64,000 nucleotides of DNA from Anaerolineae bacterium (lineage in GTDB: Bacteria > Chloroflexota > Anaerolineae > Aggregatilineales > Aggregatilineaceae): positions 62,001 to 126,000 of the forward strand of contig JAHDLB010000004.1 of the NCBI GenBank assembly GCA_018432315.1. The letters are read 5' to 3'. The notes under the pieces were generated by a model, which did no database searches, was not told the DNA's origin, and worked only from the letters and a program-made list of their open reading frames with translations. The position numbers were made by a program, and so were the translations under genes. Below, piece by piece: positions 26,443 through 34,868 of this stretch; the first letter of the stretch is position 1, and each line of letters begins with the position of its first letter.

Positions 26443-27573
26443 CTACAGCAGCTTGCCCAGCGCAGCCAGCAGCAGCTCGACGTTCTCGCGGCGCGCCGAA
26501 TAGCCCATCAGGCCGATGCGCCAGGCGCGGCCCTTCAGCTCGCCCAGGCCGCCCGCGATCTCGATGTTGTATTCGCTCAGCAGCACTTTGCGGACCGCCG
26601 CCTCGTCCACACCTTCCGGCACGCGGACCGTGGTCAGCGACGGCAGGCGGTGCGGCGCAGCCACGTGAAGCGCCAGCCCCAGGCGCTCCAGCCCGGCCCA
26701 CAGCATCTCGGCCAGCGCGCGGTGCCGCCCCCAGCGCGCTTCGAGTCCCTCTTCGGCCACCAGCCGCAGCGCCTCGTAGAGCGCGTAGAAGGACGAGATC
26801 GGCGCGGTGTGGTGGTAGATGCGCGCCTCGCCCCAGTACTGCCGCAGCAGCGTGACGTCCAGGTACCAGTTGGCGACGGGCGTCTTCCGCCCGTCGATCT
26901 TGGCGACGGCGCGCGGCCCAAACGTGATCGGCGCGCTGCCGGGCGGGCAGCTCAGGCATTTCTGCGAGCCGGTGTAGCAGATGTCGATGTCGAGCGCGTC
27001 CACGCTCAGCGGGACGCCGCCCAGCGAGGCCACCGTGTCCACGATCACGATCGCGCCGCCGTCGTGTGCCGCGCGGACGATGTCCGCCAGCGGCTGCTCG
27101 GCGCCGGTCGAGGTTTCGCCGTGGACGATGGCGACCACTTTCGCCGGGCGCTGCTCCAGCGCGGCGCGCACCTCCTCGCCGGTGAAGACCTCGCCCCACG
27201 GGCGCGAGATAGTCTGCACCTCGCCGCCGTAGCGCCGCGCCATCTCCGCGATCCGTGCGCCGAAGTAGCCGTTGACGCAGACCAGCACCGCGTCGCCCGG
27301 CTCGACGGCGTTGGCGACCGCGGCTTCCATGGCGGCGGTGCCCGTGCCGGAGATCGGGATCGTCAGCGGGTTGGCGGTCTGGAAGACGTAGCGCAGCAGG
27401 TCCTGAATGCGGTCCATCAGCCGGACGAACGTCGGGTCCAGGTGGCCGACGACCGGCGTGACCATCGCCCGCATGACGCGCGGATCGACCATGCTGGGGC
27501 CGGGGCCGAGCAGAATGCGCTCCGGCGCGGACAGTTCGGGAAAACGGGACATATCCGGGGCTGACGCGTTCAT
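26443..27573 (-). CDS. Class V aminotransferase (alanine-glyoxylate / serine-glyoxylate type)
   Basis: A 376-residue PLP enzyme of fold type I. Landmarks: 'LLGPGPSMVDPRVMRAM' at the N-terminus, 'ISGTGTAAMEAAVANAVEPGD', 'VDTVASLGGVPLSVDALDIDICYTGSQKCLSCPPG' with the Schiff-base lysine in GSQKC, and 'YHHTAPISSFYALYEALRL'. It moves amino groups between alanine or serine and glyoxylate or pyruvate, in glycine/serine metabolism or photorespiration-like routes. The ATG at 27573 is chosen for the strong GGAGGTGGG upstream. Confidence 0.92.
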   Translation of the reverse strand: MNASAPDMSRFPELSAPERILLGPGPSMVDPRVMRAMVTPVVGHLDPTFVRLMDRIQDLLRYVFQTANPLTIPISGTGTAAMEAAVANAVEPGDAVLVCVNGYFGARIAEMARRYGGEVQTISRPWGEVFTGEEVRAALEQRPAKVVAIVHGETSTGAEQPLADIVRAAHDGGAIVIVDTVASLGGVPLSVDALDIDICYTGSQKCLSCPPGSAPITFGPRAVAKIDGRKTPVANWYLDVTLLRQYWGEARIYHHTAPISSFYALYEALRLVAEEGLEARWGRHRALAEMLWAGLERLGLALHVAAPHRLPSLTTVRVPEGVDEAAVRKVLLSEYNIEIAGGLGELKGRAWRIGLMGYSARRENVELLLAALGKLL

Positions 27574-27608
27574 GGTTCCCACCTCCGTCGCAGCGCTCGG
27601 CTGCAACT

Positions 27609-28643
27609 CTACAACTCCAATACGATCTTGCCGAAATGCTGCCCGTTCTCCATCGCGCGCTGGGCATCGGCGGCGGCTTCCAGCGGGTAGCGCGCGCCGA
27701 TCACGGCGCGGAGCCGGCCCTTGAACAGCAGGTTCATGACCGTCACGTAATCCTGGTGCGGGCCCATCGTGCTGCCGATGATGCTCAGGTGCTTGCCGAA
27801 CAGCAGGCGGTTGTCCAGGGCGACCTGCGCGCCGCTGGTGTTGCCGACCGTCAGCAGGCGCCCGCCGCGAGCCAGCGCCCGCAGGCTGTGCGTGTACGTC
27901 GCCTCGCCCACGTTATCGACCACCGCGTCGACGCCGCGCTTGGCGGTGAGCTGGTAGACCGCCCGCGACCAGCCGCCTTCCGTATCGCGCGGGATGGTCA
28001 CGTCCGCGCCCATCTCGCGCGCCTGGGCGAGCTTGTCTTCCGTGCTGCCGACCACGTAGACGGTACAGCCGGCCAGCTTGGCGATCTGGATGCTGGCGGA
28101 ATTCACGCCGCCGCCCGCCCCTACGACCAGTACCGTTTCGCCGGGGCGCAGCCCGCCGCGCGTGATCAGGCTGTGCCACGCCGTCACGAAGACCAGCGAT
28201 GCCGCCGCCGATTCGGCGAACGAGACGTGCTCCGGCAGGCCGATCAGGTTGCGCGCCGGGATGGTGAGGTAGTCGCGGTAGGTGCCGGGCGCGTGCTCGC
28301 CCAGGATGCCGAACCGGACGCAGCGATTCTGCCAGCCGGACCGGCAGAAGGCACACTCGCCACAGCTCAGCGTGGGATCGATGCCTACCCGGTCGCCCGC
28401 GCTCCAGCCGGTGACGCCCTCGCCCACCGCGTCGATGATGCCCGCGGCGTCCGCGCCGGGGATGTGCGGATAGGTGAGCCGGATGCCCGGCCAGCCGTTG
28501 CGCACCCAGATATCCATGTAGTTCAGGGCGGCGGCCTTGACGTTGATGCGCACTTCGCCGGGGCCCGGCTCCGGGATCGGGTAATCGGTCACCAGTTGGA
28601 GGGTGTCGGCGGGACCGTGCTCGTGAAACAATATGGCTCTCAT
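27609..28643 (-). CDS. Zinc-binding medium-chain alcohol dehydrogenase
   Basis: A 344-residue MDR-family oxidoreductase. It keeps the structural zinc cluster CGECAFCRSGWQNRC, the catalytic-type 'HIPGADAAGIIDAVGEGV', and the NAD(P) Rossmann motif 'VLVVGAGGGVNSASIQIAKLAG'. The N-terminal 'MRAILFHEHGPADTLQLVTDYPIPEPGPGEV' resembles quinone oxidoreductase/zinc-alcohol dehydrogenases of uncertain substrate. It precedes the aminotransferase by 35 bases on the same strand. Confidence 0.9.
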   Translation of the reverse strand: MRAILFHEHGPADTLQLVTDYPIPEPGPGEVRINVKAAALNYMDIWVRNGWPGIRLTYPHIPGADAAGIIDAVGEGVTGWSAGDRVGIDPTLSCGECAFCRSGWQNRCVRFGILGEHAPGTYRDYLTIPARNLIGLPEHVSFAESAAASLVFVTAWHSLITRGGLRPGETVLVVGAGGGVNSASIQIAKLAGCTVYVVGSTEDKLAQAREMGADVTIPRDTEGGWSRAVYQLTAKRGVDAVVDNVGEATYTHSLRALARGGRLLTVGNTSGAQVALDNRLLFGKHLSIIGSTMGPHQDYVTVMNLLFKGRLRAVIGARYPLEAAADAQRAMENGQHFGKIVLEL

Positions 28644-28666
28644 GGATGCATCCTTTCAGGTCAATA

Positions 28667-29851
28667 CTATTCGGCCAGCGATTCGCCGGCGGTCAGAAAG
28701 CCCAGGTCGCGCTGGAAAACCAGCTCGGACCAGCTTATTGACACCCTGGCGGGCGGCTGGTCAGGCTCTGCCGGGGCCGGGTCGTCGACGCGCATGACAG
28801 CCAGCGCGACCGGCCACCCGTCGATCTCGGTGGCGGCGGTCCGCTCGAACGTCCAGTGGTCCGCGAGCGGCTGGCCCGTCACCAGGCTGGTGTAGTTTTG
28901 CAGCCGGTCGGCCAGGATATCCGCCGCCGCTGCCGCGTCGGCATCCGGCAGGAACACGACGGCCAGCACCAGGTACGACGCGCCCTCGGTGTGGCGCGTG
29001 CCAAAGGCCAGCAGGCTGTAGGCCGGCAGGGGATCGGCAGCGAACAACCCGGACTGCTCGTCCGGCGGAGTAATCATCGTGAACGGGTCGCCGGTGATGA
29101 TGGTCTGCCACAGCATCGCCGCCACCAGATCGCCGGTGCCGTCCAACGCGGGATCGTCGAGCGCCTTCGCCCCGGCGGCCCACGCCGGCAGGTCGGCGAG
29201 CGACAGCGTCTCGTCCTGGGCCGCGGCCAGCGCGCCGGTCACGGGGCCGGTGGCCCGCCCGGTGATCAGGTAGTTGTCGGCCAGGGCGATCCGGTTCAAC
29301 TGGCCGAACTGGCCCACGCGCGGCAGTTGATCGAGGCTGATCTCGTAATCGTCCAGAATGCTGTACAGGGTGCCCCCGTCCACGTCGCTGGCCTCGTAGC
29401 CCGACGCGATCAGCGCCTTCCCGATGGCGGCGGGATCGAGGCGGTGCTCGACGATCGTCACGTCATCCGGGCGCGCCTCGGCATAGATGAAGCGGTCGAC
29501 TCCGAAGATGTCGAAGCCATAGAACGGGCGCTGCTCGTCCATGAGCAAGTACTGCATGCCCAACGTTTCGGGCGGCACGAGCTGCCGGGGCATGGTGAAC
29601 ATCCAGGCCGTGCGTGATTCCCGGTCGAGGAAATCCACCTGGGCCCATGTGCGCACCCTGGGCACGTCCCAACTGGCGTGCCACGCGTCCAGGTCGCCGA
29701 AATAGACGAGGTTCTCCACGTATTCGGGCGTTGCCGGGACGAAGGCCAGCCAATCGAGCAGGGCGCTGTCATCGCCCTGGCCCGAAGCGGCTCCAACCGG
29801 CGCCCACAGCAGCGCGATGATGCCGAGAAGCAGGGGCAGGCGTATCCGCAT
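28667..29851 (-). CDS. Secreted protein of unknown function
   Basis: A 394-residue exported protein with a signal peptide (RLPLLLGIIALLWAPVGAASGQG). The body is soluble and rich in Asp/Ala, with 'LLDWLAFVPATPEYVENLVYFGDLDAW', two large domains and no motif I recognise. It is the second gene after a small lipoprotein (20-base gap) and both carry good RBSs (AGGAGG here), so a two-gene operon is likely. Function unknown; the many aromatic and acidic residues are consistent with a ligand-binding surface protein. Confidence 0.75.
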   Translation of the reverse strand: MRIRLPLLLGIIALLWAPVGAASGQGDDSALLDWLAFVPATPEYVENLVYFGDLDAWHASWDVPRVRTWAQVDFLDRESRTAWMFTMPRQLVPPETLGMQYLLMDEQRPFYGFDIFGVDRFIYAEARPDDVTIVEHRLDPAAIGKALIASGYEASDVDGGTLYSILDDYEISLDQLPRVGQFGQLNRIALADNYLITGRATGPVTGALAAAQDETLSLADLPAWAAGAKALDDPALDGTGDLVAAMLWQTIITGDPFTMITPPDEQSGLFAADPLPAYSLLAFGTRHTEGASYLVLAVVFLPDADAAAAADILADRLQNYTSLVTGQPLADHWTFERTAATEIDGWPVALAVMRVDDPAPAEPDQPPARVSISWSELVFQRDLGFLTAGESLAE

Positions 29852-29871
29852 GGTGATCCTCCTGTGCACTC

Positions 29872-30279
29872 TCACCCCACCTGGAAGGGAATCGTGTCGG
29901 TTTTTCTGCCGTTCAGGTACAGCTCGACCCGGTAGTTGCCGCGCGGCCAGCCGCCGTCCGGCGGGGCGGCTTCGAAGGTGATCGTGCCGCTGCCGCTGGT
30001 GACCTCCGTCTCGCCGATGACCGTATCCGGCGCCTGGCCTGCCGCCTCCACCGCGCGCCAGATGGCTTTGGCGCGGGTATCGTCGGGCGCGTCCTTGAGC
30101 GTGACCACGCAGTAGAACGTCTCGCCGGGCGCGTACGCGCGCGCTCGTTCCTCGCCCTGCGGATCTTTGGCGACGACCGGATCGGCGAAGTGGGCGGTGC
30201 TGATGTCGATGCTGCACGCCAGGACGGACGCCGCGATCAGGACCAGTACCAGCCAGCCGGGGTTTCGGAACGTGTGCAT
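29872..30279 (-). CDS. Small lipoprotein with an immunoglobulin-like beta domain
   Basis: A 135-residue lipoprotein: signal peptide with lipobox 'SVLACS'. The mature part has two Cys including one in 'GETFYCVVTLKDAPDDTRAKAIWRAV', and ends 'YRVELYLNGRKTDTIPFQV', the strand pattern of periplasmic/extracellular Ig-like domains that bind modified ligands. The ATG at 30279 is preceded by CAGGAGAAG; the frame is open further upstream but without a signal peptide. Partner of the secreted protein downstream. Confidence 0.75.
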   Translation of the reverse strand: MHTFRNPGWLVLVLIAASVLACSIDISTAHFADPVVAKDPQGEERARAYAPGETFYCVVTLKDAPDDTRAKAIWRAVEAAGQAPDTVIGETEVTSGSGTITFEAAPPDGGWPRGNYRVELYLNGRKTDTIPFQVG

Positions 30280-30414
30280 CGTGCGCTTCTCCTGTGGAGG
30301 TCCAACCAGACATAGCATACCCATTGACCGCGCATGTACCAAGTCGTCAGCGGCGCATCGTCTACCCGTAGCCCAGGCGTTGCCGTGATCGCGCCGGAAC
30401 GTGTTATGATCGGG

Positions 30415-30420
30415 CCGCAA
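30415..30420 (+). promoter_or_regulatory. -10-like element before the SH3/propeller protein
   Basis: TATGAT followed by CGGGCCGC, 17 bases before the RBS-bearing start at 30437. The downstream flank is nearly the same as that of the TATAAT at 40298. No -35 seen. Confidence 0.35.
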
Positions 30421-30436
30421 CAGGAGGGGTTCGAAT

Positions 30437-32032
30437 ATGACGCGCGTGTTTGGGCGACGATGGGTGTGGCTGGTGGTGATCGCGGTCCTGGTCGCGGAGG
30501 CGGCGCTGCCGGGGCGCGGGCCGCTGCCGGCGGCGGGGCAGGATCCGTGTGACGGGCTGGTGACGCCGCGCCTGGCGGTCGGCGAGCCGGCGCGGGTGAT
30601 CGCGTCGTTCGGCGTGAGCATGAAGAACGATCCGCGCACCGGGGCCGCCGGCGCGACTGAGGTGGCCCAACTGCCATACGGCACGGTGGTCTCCGTGCTG
30701 GAGGGCTACCGCTGCAATCTCGGTTACGTGTGGTGGCGGGTGCTGCTGGACGATGGCCGGACGGGCTGGGCAGCCGAAGGCGACAGCGCCGATTACTACC
30801 TGGAGCCGGTCATGCTCGGCCTGCACGCGTTCTGGCGCCGCCCCGACAGCCGAGTCATCATGCATTATTTCGTGACGCCGGATGCCTCGGCCCAGCCGCG
30901 CGCCCAGTTCACGGTCGCGCCGATCGAAGCCACCCCCCAGGACGCGTGGCAGCAGGTGGAGATCGACCGGTTGGAGGCCGCGCTCGACACGCTGCACGCC
31001 GAGTGCCCGGACCGCCTGAACGGGACCGTGTGGCAGGGCGCGGACACGCTCGACGCGGCGCTTCAGGTCCCGCTGCCGCCGCTGGCCTACGACTATTACC
31101 CCGCGCCGGACGGCGAGCGGCTGCTGCTGGCCCGCCACCTGACGCTGCCCGTCCCGCGCTGCGATACCGTCGTGCCGGAGCCGGTCGGCATCACCCAGGT
31201 GAGCCTGCTCGACCCCGACGGGACCGAAACGCCTCTCTTCCCCTTCCCGCAGCACGGATCGGTGCCGCGCTCCGAGGACCGCTACGCGCCGAGCGATCCC
31301 ACCGATGCCCGGAACGTGTACCTGGACGAGGTTGTGTGGTCGCCGCACGGGCGCTACATCGCGTTCGTGGTCGCCTACCGCGACGCGTGCGACGGCGAAA
31401 CGTGCTATCGCTTTCACCTGTACGTGTGGAACGTCGAAACCGGGCAGTTGTACGTCCCCGGCGAGGGGCGGCACGTCGGGTGGACGAACGCCGGCGAGGC
31501 GCTCAACGTCTTCCGGCTGGTTGGCGGCGAGGACGGGAGCCGGGCCGCGCGGCTGTTCGTCATGAATCCCGACGGGTCGAACCGGAACGAGATCTGGCTG
31601 CCCGGCGGCGCGGTGTACCTGTCCGCCGAGCAGCGATCGCTGGGCCTGCCGTGGAACGAGAGCGGCACGCGGGTGATGGTCGCCAACGCGGGCATGGCCG
31701 AGGTGATGGTCTTCACGCTGGGCAACCGCGAATTCACGCCGCCGGTCGCGCTGCCCGACATGATGGACCCCCTCAACCGGCTGGCCGTTCACCTGATCCG
31801 CACGGACTCACAGTATTTGTGGACGACGATTCGCGGCGATTTCGTGACGCAGAGCGTCCACACCGGCGATTGGCAGGTGCTGGACAGCAGCCTGGGCCCG
31901 ACCGGCAGCGCGCCGGTGCGCGTGCGGCCCTTCGGCAGCCAGTCGATGGCCCTGATCGAGATGGCGAACGGCACGGCTTACGTGCTCGATGCCGAGGCCG
32001 ACCGCCTGACGCCGGTGACCTATGGGGATTAG
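30437..32032 (+). CDS. Secreted SH3-like / WD40-like beta-propeller protein
   Basis: A 531-residue exported protein. After a signal peptide (to about residue 35) comes an SH3b-like domain ('ARVIASFGVSMKNDPRTGAAG...GTVVSVLEGYRC...WWRVLLDDGRTGWAAEGD') and then a propeller-like region with TolB-type blades: 'VVWSPHGRYIAFVVAYRDAC', 'LYVWNVETGQLYV', 'LFVMNPDGSNRNEI'. Bacterial SH3 domains bind cell-wall polymers, and the propeller may bind ligands. Similar proteins are numerous in Chloroflexota. AGGAGGGG precedes the ATG. Confidence 0.75.
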   Translation: MTRVFGRRWVWLVVIAVLVAEAALPGRGPLPAAGQDPCDGLVTPRLAVGEPARVIASFGVSMKNDPRTGAAGATEVAQLPYGTVVSVLEGYRCNLGYVWWRVLLDDGRTGWAAEGDSADYYLEPVMLGLHAFWRRPDSRVIMHYFVTPDASAQPRAQFTVAPIEATPQDAWQQVEIDRLEAALDTLHAECPDRLNGTVWQGADTLDAALQVPLPPLAYDYYPAPDGERLLLARHLTLPVPRCDTVVPEPVGITQVSLLDPDGTETPLFPFPQHGSVPRSEDRYAPSDPTDARNVYLDEVVWSPHGRYIAFVVAYRDACDGETCYRFHLYVWNVETGQLYVPGEGRHVGWTNAGEALNVFRLVGGEDGSRAARLFVMNPDGSNRNEIWLPGGAVYLSAEQRSLGLPWNESGTRVMVANAGMAEVMVFTLGNREFTPPVALPDMMDPLNRLAVHLIRTDSQYLWTTIRGDFVTQSVHTGDWQVLDSSLGPTGSAPVRVRPFGSQSMALIEMANGTAYVLDAEADRLTPVTYGD

Positions 32033-32037
32033 CCCGT

Positions 32038-32090
32038 GTGCTCCGTGGTTCAATAATTCGCCCCGAATTGAAAGCACCCCGGCGTTTTTT
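32038..32090 (+). terminator. Likely terminator upstream of radA
   Basis: Nested inverted repeats (TTCAAT...ATTGAA within GTGCT...AGCAC) followed by CCCCGGCG and six T at 32085-32090. Imperfect stem, so moderate support. Confidence 0.4.
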
Positions 32091-32095
32091 GCGCG

Positions 32096-32124
32096 TTGCA
32101 CAGAACACCTGTTCGCGTTACACT
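32096..32124 (+). promoter_or_regulatory. radA promoter with embedded LexA-type operator
   Basis: TTGCAC (32096-32101) and TACACT (32119-32124) are 17 bases apart, a good sigma-A promoter. Between them lies GAACACCTGTTC (32103-32114), an exact match to the GAAC-N4-GTTC LexA/DinR operator of Gram-positive bacteria. Binding there would block RNA polymerase. Confidence 0.7.
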
Positions 32125-32160
32125 TGTGATACCAAATCATCCCCCACGGAGCGCAAACCG

Positions 32161-33531
32161 ATGGCGAAGACCCACGTGTATTACGAATGCCAGAACTGCG
32201 GGCGGCGCTCGCCGCGCTATATGGGCAAGTGTCCCAACTGCGGCGAGTTCAACACCATGATCGAGATGATCGAGGAGCCGGAACCGAAGACCGCCGGCCC
32301 CGTCGCCGCGCCGCGCTCCGCGCCACAGCGCCTGGGGGACGTCTCGGCGGATGCGGGCGACCGCTACCCCGTGCCGGTCGAGGAGCTGTCGCGTGTGTTG
32401 GGCGGGGGACTGGTGCCGGGCAGCGTGGTCCTGGTCGGCGGCGATCCGGGCATCGGCAAGAGCACGCTGCTGCTGCAGCTCGCCGTGCTGATGGACCAGG
32501 TCGCCGGGCCGGTGCTGTACATCAGCGGCGAGGAGAGCGAGCGCCAGATCAAGATGCGGGCCGACCGGCTGGAGCTGGCAGCAAACAACCTGTACCTGGT
32601 GACCGAAACCGAGGTCAACGCGATCCTGGCGCACATCGAGACAATCAAGCCGCGCCTGGTAATCGTCGACTCGATCCAGACGACGTACATGGAGAGCAAA
32701 GCGTCCGCGGCGGGCAGCGTGAGCCAGGTTCGCGAGTGCGCCAGCCAGTTCCGCGAGCTGGCGAAGAACTCCGGGATCGCGATCTTCCTGGTGGGGCACG
32801 TCACCAAAGAGGGCGTCATTGCCGGGCCGCGCGTGTTGGAGCACATCGTCGATACCGTGCTCTACCTGGAGGGCGACCGCTTCCAGGCGTATCGCCTGCT
32901 GCGCAGCGTCAAGAACCGGTTCGGCCCTACCAGCGAGGTGGGCGTGTTCGAGATGCGCGACCGGGGGCTGGTCGAAATCACGAACCCGTCCGAGGTGTTC
33001 ATCGCCGAGCGCGTGGTCAACGCGCCGGGCAGCGCCATCGCCGTCACGCTCGAGGGCACGCGCCCGCTGCTGGTGGAAGTCCAGGCGCTCGCCAGCCAGA
33101 CGGTCTACCCCAACCCGCGCCGGACCGCCAACGGCATCGACTTCAACCGGATGCTGCTCACGACGGCGGTGCTCACCCGGCGGGTGGGGATCAAGCTGTA
33201 CGAGAAAGACATCTTCATCAACGTCATCAGCGGCCTGAAGATCGACGAGCCGGCGGCGGACCTCGCGATCGCGGTCGCCATCGCGTCGAGCGCGTGGGAC
33301 GTGCCCGTCCCGGCGGACATGGCCTTCATCGGCGAGATCGGCCTCAGCGGCGAGCTGCGCGCCGTCAGCCAGACGGCGATCCGCGTCCGCGAGGCGGCCA
33401 AGCTGGGCTTCAAGAAGCTGATGGTGCCGCGCACCTTCCGCCACGACGATCTGCCGTCCAACGGCGTGGAGGTGATCAAGGTGCGCAGCATCACCGACGC
33501 GCTCGACATCGCGCTGCCGCGCCCGCGCTGA
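32161..33531 (+). CDS. radA: DNA repair protein RadA
   Basis: A 456-residue RadA (Sms), the usual length. The N-terminal zinc finger has CxxC at residues 10/13 and 24/27. The RecA-like core follows with Walker A GGDPGIGKST at about 93-102, the RadA-specific KNRFG motif near 251, and a C-terminal Lon-like domain ('LPSNGVEVIKVRSI', 'GEIGLSGELRAVSQTAIR'). It drives branch migration of recombination intermediates. GGAG precedes the ATG at 32161. The promoter contains a LexA-type site, so it is probably SOS-induced. Confidence 0.97.
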   Translation: MAKTHVYYECQNCGRRSPRYMGKCPNCGEFNTMIEMIEEPEPKTAGPVAAPRSAPQRLGDVSADAGDRYPVPVEELSRVLGGGLVPGSVVLVGGDPGIGKSTLLLQLAVLMDQVAGPVLYISGEESERQIKMRADRLELAANNLYLVTETEVNAILAHIETIKPRLVIVDSIQTTYMESKASAAGSVSQVRECASQFRELAKNSGIAIFLVGHVTKEGVIAGPRVLEHIVDTVLYLEGDRFQAYRLLRSVKNRFGPTSEVGVFEMRDRGLVEITNPSEVFIAERVVNAPGSAIAVTLEGTRPLLVEVQALASQTVYPNPRRTANGIDFNRMLLTTAVLTRRVGIKLYEKDIFINVISGLKIDEPAADLAIAVAIASSAWDVPVPADMAFIGEIGLSGELRAVSQTAIRVREAAKLGFKKLMVPRTFRHDDLPSNGVEVIKVRSITDALDIALPRPR

Positions 33532-33561
33532 CCGGCGCCGGACTCAAAAGAGCGGGCGGCG

Positions 33562-34605
33562 CTATTCGGTGATCGTCACCTTGTTCAGCCCGCGCGGCGC
33601 GTCGACGTCGATCCCCTTCGTTTCGGACAACCCCATCGCCAGCAATTGCCCCGGCAGCACGCCGACGATCGGCGACAGCCATTCCGGCACATCCGCCGGG
33701 ACGGGCATCGCCAGCCGCGCGCGCTCCAGCAGGGCGGTCACGTTGGAGATGATCGCCAGGTCCGCGCCCCGTTCGGCGAACGCATTGATCGACTCGGTCA
33801 TCGTGTCCAGCGCCTTGCCGCGCGGCGCGATGGCAATCAACGGGAAGCCCGGATCGACGATGGCCTTCGGCCCGTGATGAAAATCGGCGGAGCTGTACGC
33901 CTCGGCGGCGACGTACGTCAGCTCTTTGAGCTTGAGCGCGATCTCGAAGCCGGTGCAGTAGTTGAAGCCGCGCGCCAGCGTGACGCAGTGCTCCATGAAG
34001 GTGTAGCGCGCCGCCGCCGCGCGCGTCGCTTCGTTCAGTTCCAGCGTCTGCGCGACCCACTCCGGCACGCGCTGGAGCAGGGCTTCCCAGCCGGGGACCT
34101 CGCCCAGATGGCCGACCAGCATGGCAATTGCCAGGAGCTGCGCGGTGTAGGTTTTGGTGGCGGCCAGGCTTCGCTCCTCACCGGCGTGCAGCGCGATATG
34201 GTGATCGGCCACCTCGGCCAGCGGCGAGCCGGCGTCGTTGGTGATCGACAGCGTGAGCGCCGCGCCGCGGTCGTGGGCGCGCTCCAGGACGTGCGCCGGC
34301 TCCAGCGACCGGCCCGACTGCGAAATGCCGATCACCAGCGCGCCGTCGAAGTGCGGCGTGGCGTCGTAAATAGTCGTCAGCGAGGGCGTCGCCAGCCCGA
34401 CGAACAGCCCGGCCAGCCCGCCCAGCGTGTACTGGGCATAGCGCGCCGCGTTGTCGGACGTGCCGCGCGCCACGATCAGCGCGTAGCGCGGTTGGGCCTG
34501 CCGGATCGCCTGCGCGATTTGCGCCACGTGCGCGCTCTCCGCGTCCAGCAGCCGCTGCAAGGACTGCGGCTGTTCAAAAATTTCGTGTTCGAGTCGTGTG
34601 CTCAT
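33562..34605 (-). CDS. SIS-domain sugar isomerase/deaminase (GlmS C-half-like)
   Basis: A 347-residue protein with two SIS domains and no glutaminase domain. The first domain has 'ALIVARGTSDNAARYAQYTL' and 'VIGISQSGRSLEPAHVLERAH'; the second 'FNYCTGFEIALKLKELTYVAAEAYSSADFHHGPKAIV', as in GlmS isomerase halves. Stand-alone versions are glucosamine-6-phosphate deaminases (NagB-II) or AgaS-type ketose isomerases. The opening 'MSTRLEHEIFEQPQSL' fits that class. It lies divergent to the NlpC/P60-murQ operon across 263 bases, so a role in amino-sugar recycling is likely. Confidence 0.85.
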   Translation of the reverse strand: MSTRLEHEIFEQPQSLQRLLDAESAHVAQIAQAIRQAQPRYALIVARGTSDNAARYAQYTLGGLAGLFVGLATPSLTTIYDATPHFDGALVIGISQSGRSLEPAHVLERAHDRGAALTLSITNDAGSPLAEVADHHIALHAGEERSLAATKTYTAQLLAIAMLVGHLGEVPGWEALLQRVPEWVAQTLELNEATRAAAARYTFMEHCVTLARGFNYCTGFEIALKLKELTYVAAEAYSSADFHHGPKAIVDPGFPLIAIAPRGKALDTMTESINAFAERGADLAIISNVTALLERARLAMPVPADVPEWLSPIVGVLPGQLLAMGLSETKGIDVDAPRGLNKVTITE

Positions 34606-34737
34606 GACCGTTTTCCTGACTATCCCGGCGCACCATCACCCGGTGCGGCCCGCCCAAAAGAGTTACCCGTATTCTAGATCAGCGGCCCCGGCTCCACCAC
34701 AGCGCGCTCGACTGCGCTGTTCCCAGGGCCCTGAAAA

Positions 34738-34766
34738 TTGACTTTATGCCGGACTCATGCTATACA
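34738..34766 (+). promoter_or_regulatory. Promoter of the NlpC/P60-murQ operon
   Basis: TTGACT (34738-34743), 17-base spacer, TATACA (34761-34766): one of the best sigma-A promoters in the window. It gives a leader of about 95 bases to the chosen start at 34869. Confidence 0.7.
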
Positions 34767-34868
34767 CGAGTGAGCGCAGTGGATTATGCCACTCTACGCC
34801 ACATTCGCCAAGCAAGTGATCGCTTGTGGCGCGCTGGAGGCCGTGCGCAGCGTCCAGCCCGAAAAGTG

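Noticed and set aside
30730-32160. N-terminal extension of radA by about 477 codons
   Set aside because: The extension overlaps the secreted SH3/propeller gene in another frame, and RadA's zinc finger starts right at the ATG at 32161.
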